DNA from: Stutzerimonas kunmingensis
GTDB taxonomy: Bacteria > Pseudomonadota > Gammaproteobacteria > Pseudomonadales > Pseudomonadaceae
Reading direction: 5' to 3'
NCBI RefSeq assembly: GCF_002929225.1
Contig: NZ_PISM01000022.1
Location: forward strand, 796,783 to 860,782
DNA length: 64,000 nucleotides
The notes under the pieces are model-generated. The model did not search any database, had not been told where the DNA came from, and worked only from the letters and a program-made list of their open reading frames with translations. Both the position numbers and the translations under genes were made by a program. This document shows, piece after piece, positions 54,290 to 63,296 of the stretch (position 1 is its first letter; every line of letters starts with the position of its first letter).

Positions 54290-57252
54290 CACCGGCTACC
54301 AACGATAACTTCCAACGGCTAATCGCCCATTTAAAAGCCCAGGGCGAGGCAGCTTGTGCACGCAGCGAAAACACAGCCGAATACCAGCACTTTATCGAAG
54401 CCTTTCCGTTAGCGCGGTTGCCGCACCTGACGCTGGATCAGTACTGCGTGGGTAAGGGCGGGGGCGCGTCGTTCTGTTGGTGGATTGAACAGGGCGTGAT
54501 ACCTGCGCTAGGGCGTTATATGCCAGGAACATCCAGGGGTCACATTCTCTATTTTCTGGGTGACGGCACGCTTTATAAGAACCGCCGCTTGCAAGATTTG
54601 AGCGATGAAGAAGCGCTGCGCTACACACTCAAAATCCACAGTGCTATCGCGGGCGCAAGCCCCGACGATTTGCTTTGGGTGGATGACGACAAAGCGATCT
54701 ACGTCCGTGCCGGTGTGGAGCCGCGAGTCACTGTTGGTGATGGGCGCAAGCTGCGTTTATTAGCCTGCTATCTCCCTGCGCAGACTTTGCCCATCTCGTC
54801 GTCGGAACATCTGGGTCATTACCTTAAAACCCTTGGTTGCCCCGACGAGCATATCCCGCCTTTGAAGAAGCCCGTGGCTCGTATGCTCAAGCTACGTGAA
54901 TACTACGAGCTGGCCAGAGAATCGGTCCCAGGCCTTAGCCCGTTCGGATTTATGCGCGGCCTATACAGCGGTGAATTGGGGCTTGCACCGGTTAAGGAGC
55001 TTTCTGCCGACGATGGAGAGCCGGCCAGCCTATTCGTCCCACTTCAATTGAGCCACGGCGATCGGGTGGACTGGAGTCGGATTACTCACGTACGTCTGAC
55101 GGGACGCAAGGCGGATACGCCAAAGGCCCAAGAATCTCTGGGTTTCATTGCGTCTCACGCCGATAGCGCCGGTGTAGCGGCTATCGCTGACCTAGAAGCG
55201 GGTTTTCCTGGCAGAACAAGGCGGCAAAAAGGTCAGCAAGGCGCCATGCGCTTTGACCTGCGCCATTTCGCAAATAGCCGGGACAGCGGAGATAACCCAC
55301 AGGACAAGGGCTTGTTGGAGCTTGGCTATATGACAAATACCAGCGATGGTGAGGAGCGTTCAATGACCCATGCGCGGGTGCCGTTAAACCAAATTCTCTT
55401 TGGCCCGCCAGGCACCGGTAAAACGCACGCCACGGTCGAGCATGCGTTAGCCATTCTCGATCCGCAGTTGCTGAGCGCTTGTAAAGACGACGTTGAAAAC
55501 AGTCGTAAAAGGCTGAAGAGCCGCTTCGACGAGCTAGTGCAGCAAGAGCGCATCCGTTTCGTCACCTTCCACCAGAGCTTCAGCTACGAGGATTTCGTCG
55601 AGGGGCTGCGTGCCGAGAGCGACGCTGATAGCGGGCAGTTGCGTTACGAAGTGGTCGATGGTGTTTTCAAAAGCCTTTGCGAAGCAGCCGCCGCCAAAGT
55701 CACTCAGCAGGCGGAAGCGCCGTTAGAACTCGGTAAGCGCAGAATTTGGAAAATGTCCCTGGGTAATACCCTTGGTAGCGACGCCGGGGTTTACGAAGAG
55801 TGCGTTCAGGGTGGCTATGTGCTGCTGGGCTACGGTGGCGGTATCGACTTCAGCGGCTGTAGCAACCGTGGCGATGTACAGCAACGTTTCGTGGATGCTG
55901 GCGTAACCCTCGATGGCCCTAACGATTACAGCGTGACCAGCGTTACCGCGTTCGTCACCAAGATGAAGCCGGGCGATCTGGTGGTGGTAAGCGATGGCAA
56001 TTTTAAGCTCCGCGCGATTGGCGAAGTCGCTGGCGGCTATGCCTTCAAAATCCATCCCGAGTACGACCCGCATTATTCACAAATGCGGCCGGTGAAATGG
56101 CTGCGCCAATACAGCCCGTCCTTGCCCCATAGTGAGTTGCTGAATGGTCAGTTCAGCCAAATGACGCTCTATGAATTGCGCAGCCCGACACTGAACCGCG
56201 AAAAATTACAGGGGCTGTTGGGTTCGCAAAAGATTGAAGCTGGGGCGTTGTTTCACGTCGGCCAGCGTTTTGGCCAGGGCTATGTGGTGCGTGCTATCAG
56301 CCCCGAAGTCGTTGAGTTAGATAAACCTAAGGGCGGTGTACTGCCGTTGCCGCTGAGTTTGGTTCGTCAACTATTGACCTATGTGCAGAGCGGTCAGCTG
56401 GATGTTGACGATATCCGGCAGGGCCGTATCTTCCAGAAGGTGGCAGAGGCTGGGCTAGAAAAGTACATCGTCAATGGTTACCAAAGCCTATTTGCGGCGA
56501 TGGTCGAACAACTGCTGCAGCCACAGCCTAAGCCCACAACAGCAGATGCACGTGTGTTGATCATCGACGAAATCAACCGCGGCAATATCTCGCGCATTTT
56601 TGGCGAACTCATCACCCTAATCGAGAAGTCCAAGCGTGCTGGCGCTGAAGAGGCGTTGTCGGTGGTGCTGCCGTATTCCAAGGAGCGGTTCAGTGTGCCA
56701 GATAATGTTTATCTCATTGGCACCATGAACACCGCCGACCGTTCGCTGGCAGGGCTGGATATAGCCCTGCGCAGGCGCTTCGTATTCCGTGAGATGCCGC
56801 CAAAGCCAGAGTTGCTGGACAGCGTGGAGGTGCAGGGGCTTAACATCGGCCAGCTGTTGCGGGTGATGAATCAGCGCATTGAGGTGCTATTTGATCGAGA
56901 ACATTGTCTGGGTCACGCCTACTTCATGCCGCTGGAGAAGGACGCCTCGCTGGCACGCCTGGAGAGAATCCTGCGCAATGAGATTCTGCCGCTGTTGCAG
57001 GAATATTTCTTTGACGACTGGCAGCGCATTCAGTGGGTTCTCAATGATCACCGTAAGCCCGCGATTGATTGCTTCGTGCAACAGGATAACCAGGATCTGG
57101 CAGGGCTGTTCGGCAATATCAGCGTGCCAGCGCAAGGCGGGGTATGGCGGATCAATGATGCGGCGTTCAAACGGATTTCTGCGTACAGGGGAATTATCGG
57201 CGTGCAGTCCCCAGCCGAGATTCCTGCTGAGATCGAGGAGACGGGTGCGTGA
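54286..57252 (+). CDS. mcrB: McrB-type GTPase/AAA+ restriction protein with EVE-like insertion
   Basis: 988 residues. Walker A GPPGTGKT at 373-380, Walker B VLIIDEIN at about 757-764 and the McrB-typical MNTADRS at 814-820. About 375 residues separate Walker A from Walker B, against under 100 in E. coli McrB. Residues about 485-640 in between (RIWKMSLGN, GYVLLGYGGGID, MKPGDLVVVSDGNFKLRAIGEV) look like a PUA/EVE-type modified-base-reader domain. The N-terminal 350 residues are not recognised. It presumably drives McrC cleavage of modified DNA. Nested inside the hsd operon and coupled to hsdS and mcrC by ATGA/GTGA overlaps. Confidence 0.88.
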   Translation: MTPATNDNFQRLIAHLKAQGEAACARSENTAEYQHFIEAFPLARLPHLTLDQYCVGKGGGASFCWWIEQGVIPALGRYMPGTSRGHILYFLGDGTLYKNRRLQDLSDEEALRYTLKIHSAIAGASPDDLLWVDDDKAIYVRAGVEPRVTVGDGRKLRLLACYLPAQTLPISSSEHLGHYLKTLGCPDEHIPPLKKPVARMLKLREYYELARESVPGLSPFGFMRGLYSGELGLAPVKELSADDGEPASLFVPLQLSHGDRVDWSRITHVRLTGRKADTPKAQESLGFIASHADSAGVAAIADLEAGFPGRTRRQKGQQGAMRFDLRHFANSRDSGDNPQDKGLLELGYMTNTSDGEERSMTHARVPLNQILFGPPGTGKTHATVEHALAILDPQLLSACKDDVENSRKRLKSRFDELVQQERIRFVTFHQSFSYEDFVEGLRAESDADSGQLRYEVVDGVFKSLCEAAAAKVTQQAEAPLELGKRRIWKMSLGNTLGSDAGVYEECVQGGYVLLGYGGGIDFSGCSNRGDVQQRFVDAGVTLDGPNDYSVTSVTAFVTKMKPGDLVVVSDGNFKLRAIGEVAGGYAFKIHPEYDPHYSQMRPVKWLRQYSPSLPHSELLNGQFSQMTLYELRSPTLNREKLQGLLGSQKIEAGALFHVGQRFGQGYVVRAISPEVVELDKPKGGVLPLPLSLVRQLLTYVQSGQLDVDDIRQGRIFQKVAEAGLEKYIVNGYQSLFAAMVEQLLQPQPKPTTADARVLIIDEINRGNISRIFGELITLIEKSKRAGAEEALSVVLPYSKERFSVPDNVYLIGTMNTADRSLAGLDIALRRRFVFREMPPKPELLDSVEVQGLNIGQLLRVMNQRIEVLFDREHCLGHAYFMPLEKDASLARLERILRNEILPLLQEYFFDDWQRIQWVLNDHRKPAIDCFVQQDNQDLAGLFGNISVPAQGGVWRINDAAFKRISAYRGIIGVQSPAEIPAEIEETGA

Positions 57253-58565
57253 GCGCGTTCGTTACCGTTCGTGAATATGCTCGCCTGACAACGGCCGCTG
57301 TCGCGCCCGGCAACCTTGACTGCGCGCAAATTACCGAAAGTGCCTTCGAGTGGCTGTGTGAGCTGAGTGCCGGATTCAACCGTAACGGCGCGCCGTTACT
57401 GCAGGTTGAAGGGCGGTGCTCGCTGAAGTGGGATTCCTACGTGGGCGTTCTGGAAGCACCCTGCGGTACGCGGCTGGAGATTCTGCCCAAGCATCACGAG
57501 CAGGATGATTGCATGCTGAAAAGCCGGCGTTTGCTGCGCAAGCTGATTCAGCACGCCTTGCATCTCAAGCCGCGCGAGGCATCGGTGACGAGCCTCGAAT
57601 TGTTTGATGCGCCGCTCAGTGAGTGGGTGATGGGGCAGTTTCTGGCGGAGCTGGATTTGTTGGTCAAGCGTGGTGTGCGCTTCGACTACCAACGCATCGA
57701 GGAGGAACAGCGTTTTCTCCGTGGCCAGCTCAATGTGGTGGCGCAGATGCGCCAGCCGCCGGGCCGCCAGCATCACTTTCAGATTCGCCACGATGTATTT
57801 CTGCCTGATCGGGCCGAGAATCGCTTGCTCAAGCTGGCGCTGGAGCAGGTGGCCAAAGCCACCCAGGATGCAGCCAATTGGCGACTGGCCAACGAGTTGC
57901 GGGCGATGCTCGCGGAGTTGCCAGCCAGCCGACAGGTAAGTCAGGACTTTCGGGCATGGAGCCGCGACCGGTTGATGGCGCATTACCAGGCGGTGAAGCC
58001 CTGGTGTGAGTTGATCCTCAATCAGCAGATGCCGATTGCCGTGGCCGGTGACTGGCGCGGCATGAGCCTGCTGTTTCCGATGGAAAAGCTATTCGAGTGT
58101 TATGTCGAGGCCTGGTTGCGTAAGCAGTTGCCCTCCACAGCACGCTTGACGAGCCAGGCCAGCCGCGAGCACTTGTGCGGGCATGATCATGGGAAGATGT
58201 TTCGCTTGAAGCCGGACCTGCTGATCGATACCGCTGAGCAACGCTGGATTCTGGACACTAAATGGAAACGTGTGGATTCAGGAGAACCTGAGAAAAACTA
58301 CAACTTGAACCAGGGTGATTTTTACCAGTTGTTTGCCTATGGCCATAAGTATCGCGTTGGAGCAGGCATACCTACCCTGGTGCTGATCTATCCGTTCTGG
58401 TCGGGGCTGCAAAAAGCGCTGCCGGTATTCGATTACGGAGAAGGCATGAAGCTATGGGTGTTGCCGTTCGATTTGGATAATGAGCGTTTGCTGAACGCTG
58501 ATTGCGCCGGTATTCCATTGCGGCAGACAGCGTCTTCCCCCACCCGGATGGAATTGACCGCATGA
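57249..58565 (+). CDS. mcrC: McrC-type nuclease subunit
   Basis: 438 residues from GTG 57249 overlapping mcrB by 4 bp. The C-terminal PD-(D/E)XK nuclease is visible: FRLKPDLLIDTAEQRWILDTKWKRV gives Asp and Asp-x-Lys catalytic residues (about 315-335). The N-terminal half (LEILPKH, DYQRIEEEQRFLRGQLNV) matches McrC family text. It provides the cleavage activity of the McrBC pair and stimulates McrB NTP hydrolysis. Overlaps fic by 4 bp. Confidence 0.92.
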   Translation: MSAFVTVREYARLTTAAVAPGNLDCAQITESAFEWLCELSAGFNRNGAPLLQVEGRCSLKWDSYVGVLEAPCGTRLEILPKHHEQDDCMLKSRRLLRKLIQHALHLKPREASVTSLELFDAPLSEWVMGQFLAELDLLVKRGVRFDYQRIEEEQRFLRGQLNVVAQMRQPPGRQHHFQIRHDVFLPDRAENRLLKLALEQVAKATQDAANWRLANELRAMLAELPASRQVSQDFRAWSRDRLMAHYQAVKPWCELILNQQMPIAVAGDWRGMSLLFPMEKLFECYVEAWLRKQLPSTARLTSQASREHLCGHDHGKMFRLKPDLLIDTAEQRWILDTKWKRVDSGEPEKNYNLNQGDFYQLFAYGHKYRVGAGIPTLVLIYPFWSGLQKALPVFDYGEGMKLWVLPFDLDNERLLNADCAGIPLRQTASSPTRMELTA

Positions 58566-59563
58566 GCACCTACCAGCCACCGCTGACCCTCACCCCGCAC
58601 ATGCTCGCCCTGGTCGCCGAGATCGCCGAACAGGTCGGCCGGCTGACGGCACGCGAGGAGGCGGCAATGACCCCGCAATTGCGCCGGGGCAATCGCATCC
58701 GCAGCATCCAGGCCTCGCTGGCCATCGAGAACAACACCCTGAGCGTCGAGCAGGTCACCGCCGTGCTCGACGGCAAGCGTGTGCTCGGGCTGCCCCGTGA
58801 GATCCAGGAAGTGCGCAACGCCTTCGCCGCCTACGAAGCCATGCCCGGCTGGAATGCTGCCAGCCGGGCCGATTTGCTGGCCGCCCATGGCCGCTTGCTG
58901 CATGGCCTGATTGATGATGCCGGCCACTTTCGTCGCGGCGGGGTTGGCATTTATCGGGGTGAACAACTCATGCACATGGCGCCACCGGCCAGCCGCGTGG
59001 CGCAACTGGTCGACGATCTGCTCGGCTGGCTGGAAGCCACCGACTTACACCCGTTGCTGGCCAGTTGCGTGTTCCACTACGAATTTGAATTCATCCACCC
59101 GTTCGCCGATGGCAACGGTCGCATGGGCCGGTTGTGGCAGACGCTGATTCTCAGCCGCTGGCGACCGGTGCTGGCCTGGCTTCCGGTGGAAAGCGTAATC
59201 CGCGACCGTCAGGATGCTTATTACGCAGCCCTGTCCGCCGCCGACCAGGTCGCCGAGGCGACGCCTTTCGTGGAGTTCATGCTGGAGGCGCTGCAGCAGG
59301 CGCTCGGCGAAGCATTGGAGGCGCAGGCGCGAGAAACAGAAATAACGTCGGGGAAAAAGTCGGTAAAAACGTCGGGGAAAATCCTGCAGGCCATTGCTGC
59401 ACGGCCCGACATCACCATTCCCGAACTGGCCGCACTGACCGGCGTCACCGAGCGCTCGGTTGAGCGAAGTCTGCGCAAGTTGCAGTCTGAAAACCGCCTG
59501 CGCCGCGTGGGGCCGGCCAATGGAGGGTACTGGCAGGTGATTCCGGCCGGTCAGACCGAGTGA
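58562..59563 (+). CDS. fic: Fic-domain protein with N-terminal inhibitory motif and C-terminal winged helix
   Basis: 333 residues from ATG 58562; an earlier in-frame ATG at 58502 lies inside mcrC. The Fic active site HPFADGNGRMGR is at 179-190 with His179 intact, so AMP transfer (or another nucleotidyl transfer) is expected. The inhibitory helix motif [S/T]xxxE[G/N] is seen as S52-x3-E56-N57, so the enzyme is self-inhibited (class II). A winged helix-turn-helix (ITIPELAALTGVTERSVERSL) at about 285-330 suggests DNA binding. It is nested between mcrC and hsdR; its target is unknown. Confidence 0.92.
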   Translation: MSTYQPPLTLTPHMLALVAEIAEQVGRLTAREEAAMTPQLRRGNRIRSIQASLAIENNTLSVEQVTAVLDGKRVLGLPREIQEVRNAFAAYEAMPGWNAASRADLLAAHGRLLHGLIDDAGHFRRGGVGIYRGEQLMHMAPPASRVAQLVDDLLGWLEATDLHPLLASCVFHYEFEFIHPFADGNGRMGRLWQTLILSRWRPVLAWLPVESVIRDRQDAYYAALSAADQVAEATPFVEFMLEALQQALGEALEAQARETEITSGKKSVKTSGKILQAIAARPDITIPELAALTGVTERSVERSLRKLQSENRLRRVGPANGGYWQVIPAGQTE

Positions 59564-59634
59564 CCCGTCGATTACCGGGTTGTCATGTTTTTTCGTCATG
59601 TCGATGCGTTCGACGGATCAAGGATTGAGCAGTA

Positions 59635-62600
59635 ATGACCGAAGACCAACTGGAACAGGAATGCCTCGGCTGGCTGGGCGAACTGGGTTACACGCACCTT
59701 TACGGGCCGGATATCGCCCATGACGGCGGCGACCCGCAGCGCGACAGTTATCGCCAGGTCGTGCTGACGGAACGCCTGCGCGCCGCCATCGCAAAGCTCA
59801 ATCCCCAGGTGCCGCTGGCCGCTCGCGAGGATGCGCTCAAGCAGGTAGTGGATCTGGGTGTGCCGGCGCAGTTGTCGGCCAACCGCCTGTTCCATCGGCT
59901 GCTGGTCGGCGGCGTGCCGGTGCAGTACCAGCTCGATGGCGAAACCCGGGGTGATTTCGTGCGGCTGATCGACTGGGTAAACGTGCGCGGCAACGAGTGG
60001 CTGGCGATCAACCAGTTCAGCATTCAGGGGCCGAAGCACACCCGGCGCCCCGACATCATCCTGTTCGTCAACGGCCTGCCGCTGGTGCTGCTGGAGCTGA
60101 AGAACCCCGCCGATGTGAACGCCGACCTGTGGAAGGCCTTCGATCAATTGCAGACCTATAAGGAGCAGATTCCCGATCTGTTCCACTACAACGAAATCCT
60201 GGTGATTTCCGATGGCAGCGAGGCGCGCATGGGCTCGCTGTCGGCCGATGCCGAGCGCTTCATGAACTGGCGCACCATCGATGGTGAGCAGCTCGACCCG
60301 CTGGGTCAGTTCAACGAACTGGAAACCCTTCTGCGCGGCGTGATGGCGCCGGAGATGCTGCTGGATTACCTGCGTTACTTCGTGCTGTTCGAGGATGACG
60401 GTCGCTTGGTGAAAAAGATCGCCGGTTATCACCAGTTCCACGCGGTGCGGGCGGCGATCCGCCAGGTGGTGACCGCTTCGCGCCCGGGCGGCACGCACAA
60501 GGGCGGGGTGGTCTGGCATACCCAGGGCTCGGGTAAGAGCATCACCATGACCTGTTTTGCCGCACGGGTGATGCAGGCGGCGGCGATGGAGAACCCGACC
60601 ATCGTGGTGATCACCGACCGCAACGACCTGGACGGCCAGTTGTTCGGGGTGTTTTCGCTGTCGCATGACTTGCTTCGCGAGCAACCGGTGCAGGCCGAGA
60701 CGCGTGGCGATCTGCGGGAGAAACTAGGCAACCGTCCGAGTGGCGGCATCGTGTTTGCCACCATTCAGAAGTTTATGCCGGGTGAGGATGAAGACAGCTT
60801 CCCGGTGCTTTCGACCCGCTCGAACATCGTGGTGATCGCAGACGAGGCGCATCGCACCCAATATGGCTTCCATGCCTCGCTGAAGGCGCCCGACCTGAAG
60901 GTGGCCGAGGCCAGCGCCCGTTACCAGGTGGGCTATGCCCAGCACCTGCGCGACGCCCTGCCGAACGCCACCTTTGTGGCCTTTACCGGTACGCCGGTAT
61001 CCAGTGAAGACCGTGACACCCGGGCGGTGTTCGGTGACTACATCCACGTCTACGACATGCAGCAGGCCAAGGACGACGGCGCCACGGTGGCGATCTACTA
61101 CGAATCGCGGCTGGCCAAGCTGTCGCTGAAAGACAGTGAGCTGGCACATATCGATGATGAAGTGGACGAGCTGGCCGAAGATGAGGAAGAGGATCAGCAA
61201 TCGCGCCTGAAATCGCGCTGGGCGGCGCTGGAAAAGGTCGTGGGTGCCGAGCCGCGTATCAAAAGCGTGGCGGCGGATCTGGTCGCGCACTTCGAGGAGC
61301 GCAATCAAGCGCAGAGCGGCAAGGCCATGATCGTGGCCATGAGCCGCGAGATCTGTGTGCATCTGTACAACGAGATCGTCGCGCTGCGCCCCGAATGGCA
61401 CGACGAAGACCCGGAGCAGGGCGCGATCAAGGTGGTGATGACCGGCAGCGCTTCGGACAAGGCGTTGCTGCGCCCGCATATCTATCCGAGCCAGGTGAAA
61501 AAACGCCTGGAGAAACGCTTCAAGGACCCGAAAGACCCGCTGCAGCTGGTCATCGTGCGCGACATGTGGCTGACCGGCTTCGACGCGCCCTGCGTGCATA
61601 CCCTGTATGTCGACAAGCCCATGAAGGGCCACAACCTGATGCAGGCCATCGCCCGGGTGAACCGCGTATTCAAGGACAAGCAGGGCGGCCTGGTGGTGGA
61701 TTACATCGGCATTGCCAACGAACTGAAGGCTGCGCTCAAGGAGTACACCGCCAGCAAGGGGCGCGGCCGGCCAACCGTGGATGCCCACGAAGCCTACTCA
61801 GTACTGGAGGAAAAGCTCGATGTGTTGCGCAGCCTGCTGCATGGCTTCGACTACAGCGATTACCTGACCGGCGGCCACAAGCTGCTGGCCGGTGCGGCCA
61901 ACCATGTGCTGGGCCTGGAGGATGGCAAGAAGCGCTTCGCCGACAATGCCCTGGCCATGAGCAAGGCTTTCACGCTGTGCTGCACTCTGGATGAAGCCAA
62001 GGCGGTGCGCGAGGAAGTGGCCTTTCTGCAAGCCATCAAGGTGCTGCTGACCAAGCGCGAGATCAGTGCCAAGAAGAAGACCGACGAAGAGCGCGAGCTG
62101 GCCATCCGCCAGATCATCGGCAATGCTGTGGTCTCCGGCGAGGTGGTGGATGTGTTCGAGGCGGTTGGCCTGGACAAGCCGAACATCGGCCTGCTGGACG
62201 ATGAATTCCTCGCCGAGGTGCGCAACCTGCCGGAAAGGAACCTGGCGGTTGAGCTGCTGGAGCGGCTGCTGGAAGGCGAGATCAAGAGCAAGTTCGCCAG
62301 CAACCTCGCACAGGAAAAGAAATTCTCCGAGTTGCTCGATAACGTGATCAAGCGCTACCAGAACCGCTCCATCGAAACCGCCCAGGTCATCGAAGAGCTG
62401 ATCGAGATGGCCAAGAAGTTCGCCGCCGCCAGCAAGCGGGGCGATGAACTAGGGCTGAATGACGACGAATTGGCCTTCTACGATGCGCTGGCCAATAACG
62501 AGGCATCCGTTCGCGAGCTGGGCGACGAGATCCTGGCCAAGATCGCCCATGAACTGACCGCCAGCCTGCGGCAGAACGTGACGGTGGACTGGAACAATCG

Positions 62601-62736
62601 CGAGAGCGTGCGCGCCAGGCTGCGGCTGATGGTCAGGCGCATCCTGCGCAAATACAAATACCCGCCGGATCAGCAGGAAGGGGCTGCACAGCTGATTTTG
62701 GAGCAGGCTGAGATGCTATGCGCGGGTTGGGCGTAG
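59635..62736 (+). CDS. hsdR: HsdR, type I restriction endonuclease/translocase subunit
   Basis: 1033 residues. N-terminal PD-ExK nuclease: RRPDIILF (Asp140) and LLELKNP (Glu154, Lys156). Superfamily 2 helicase motifs: Walker A TQGSGKS (about 297-303), DEAH as VVIADEAHRTQYG, FTGTPV, VIVRDMWLTGFDAP and QAIARVNRVFK. An acidic run (DELAEDEEEDQQ, about 510) lies between helicase lobes. It translocates DNA and cuts when HsdMS finds unmodified sites. It is 71 bp after fic, so the operon order is hsdM-hsdS-mcrB-mcrC-fic-hsdR. Confidence 0.97.
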   Translation: MTEDQLEQECLGWLGELGYTHLYGPDIAHDGGDPQRDSYRQVVLTERLRAAIAKLNPQVPLAAREDALKQVVDLGVPAQLSANRLFHRLLVGGVPVQYQLDGETRGDFVRLIDWVNVRGNEWLAINQFSIQGPKHTRRPDIILFVNGLPLVLLELKNPADVNADLWKAFDQLQTYKEQIPDLFHYNEILVISDGSEARMGSLSADAERFMNWRTIDGEQLDPLGQFNELETLLRGVMAPEMLLDYLRYFVLFEDDGRLVKKIAGYHQFHAVRAAIRQVVTASRPGGTHKGGVVWHTQGSGKSITMTCFAARVMQAAAMENPTIVVITDRNDLDGQLFGVFSLSHDLLREQPVQAETRGDLREKLGNRPSGGIVFATIQKFMPGEDEDSFPVLSTRSNIVVIADEAHRTQYGFHASLKAPDLKVAEASARYQVGYAQHLRDALPNATFVAFTGTPVSSEDRDTRAVFGDYIHVYDMQQAKDDGATVAIYYESRLAKLSLKDSELAHIDDEVDELAEDEEEDQQSRLKSRWAALEKVVGAEPRIKSVAADLVAHFEERNQAQSGKAMIVAMSREICVHLYNEIVALRPEWHDEDPEQGAIKVVMTGSASDKALLRPHIYPSQVKKRLEKRFKDPKDPLQLVIVRDMWLTGFDAPCVHTLYVDKPMKGHNLMQAIARVNRVFKDKQGGLVVDYIGIANELKAALKEYTASKGRGRPTVDAHEAYSVLEEKLDVLRSLLHGFDYSDYLTGGHKLLAGAANHVLGLEDGKKRFADNALAMSKAFTLCCTLDEAKAVREEVAFLQAIKVLLTKREISAKKKTDEERELAIRQIIGNAVVSGEVVDVFEAVGLDKPNIGLLDDEFLAEVRNLPERNLAVELLERLLEGEIKSKFASNLAQEKKFSELLDNVIKRYQNRSIETAQVIEELIEMAKKFAAASKRGDELGLNDDELAFYDALANNEASVRELGDEILAKIAHELTASLRQNVTVDWNNRESVRARLRLMVRRILRKYKYPPDQQEGAAQLILEQAEMLCAGWA

Positions 62737-62921
62737 GGTGGATCGGTTACAACCTCGCTATAGAAGATGCCTTCAAGCCCGGATGCGGCAGACTGCTCGC
62801 GGAGCAAGGTGAGGGCAGATAATCCACTTTGACCGACACCAGTAAGTTTCTTAGGTGGCTCCGTACTGGTTGGCGCGGGTTGTTGGTTTCCAAATCGGCA
62901 CCGCCTGCTGCTCATTTTTAT

Positions 62922-62954
62922 GGATACCCGCTTGGATACTAGCCCGTGGATACC
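62922..62954 (-). repeat. GTATCCA triple-repeat array (array C)
   Basis: GGATAC at 62922, 62934 and 62948 (spacing 12 and 14, identical to array B). On the minus strand two or three units read GTATCCA; the core is ATC. It shares GTATCC with the partial array at 50045 on the other side of the island. Confidence 0.8.
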
Positions 62955-63050
62955 ATAAGAAACTGGCGTCGACGGTCGCCTCGTGCTGGTCGATGCCTCC
63001 GCATGCAAGCCGTGACGGTAAATCTGTTCTGACGCAGTGCGCGCAGCATA

Positions 63051-63108
63051 GTACGCAAAAAGGCACGTTTCCATGCGTACCACGCTGCGTACCACTCTTT
63101 TGCGTACC
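63051..63108 (-). repeat. GTACGCA triple-repeat array (array D) with inverted outlier
   Basis: GCGTACC at 63075, 63087 and 63102 (spacing 12 and 15); minus-strand units read GTACGCA. In addition GTACGCAAAA at 63051-63060 is a perfect 10-bp inverted copy of TTTTGCGTAC at 63098-63107, so one extra unit faces the array. Confidence 0.82.
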
Positions 63109-63262
63109 AGGTAGCCGATGCGCAACACCGTTGAGTCGCTACGGCTCAAGTGCCGTCCCCTCTTCGGTTGATACTTCTCGAGGCCGGCCAATGGTCTGCG
63201 GGGTTTCGGGTGGCTTAATGAATGAAGACCAAATGAGTGATGTATTAACTGTCCGTTTCCGT

Positions 63263-63296
63263 GCGCACCACGCTGCGCACCACCCTGTTGCGCACC
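63263..63296 (-). repeat. GTGCGCA triple-repeat array (array E)
   Basis: GCGCACC at 63263, 63275 and 63290 (spacing 12 and 15, identical to array D); minus-strand units read GTGCGCA. Flanking bases after each unit (CAACAGG, CAGCGT, CACGGAA) parallel those of array D. Confidence 0.82.

Noticed and set aside
62922..63296. CRISPR array
   Set aside because: Units are only 7 bp and spacers 5-8 bp, three units per array; not CRISPR dimensions.
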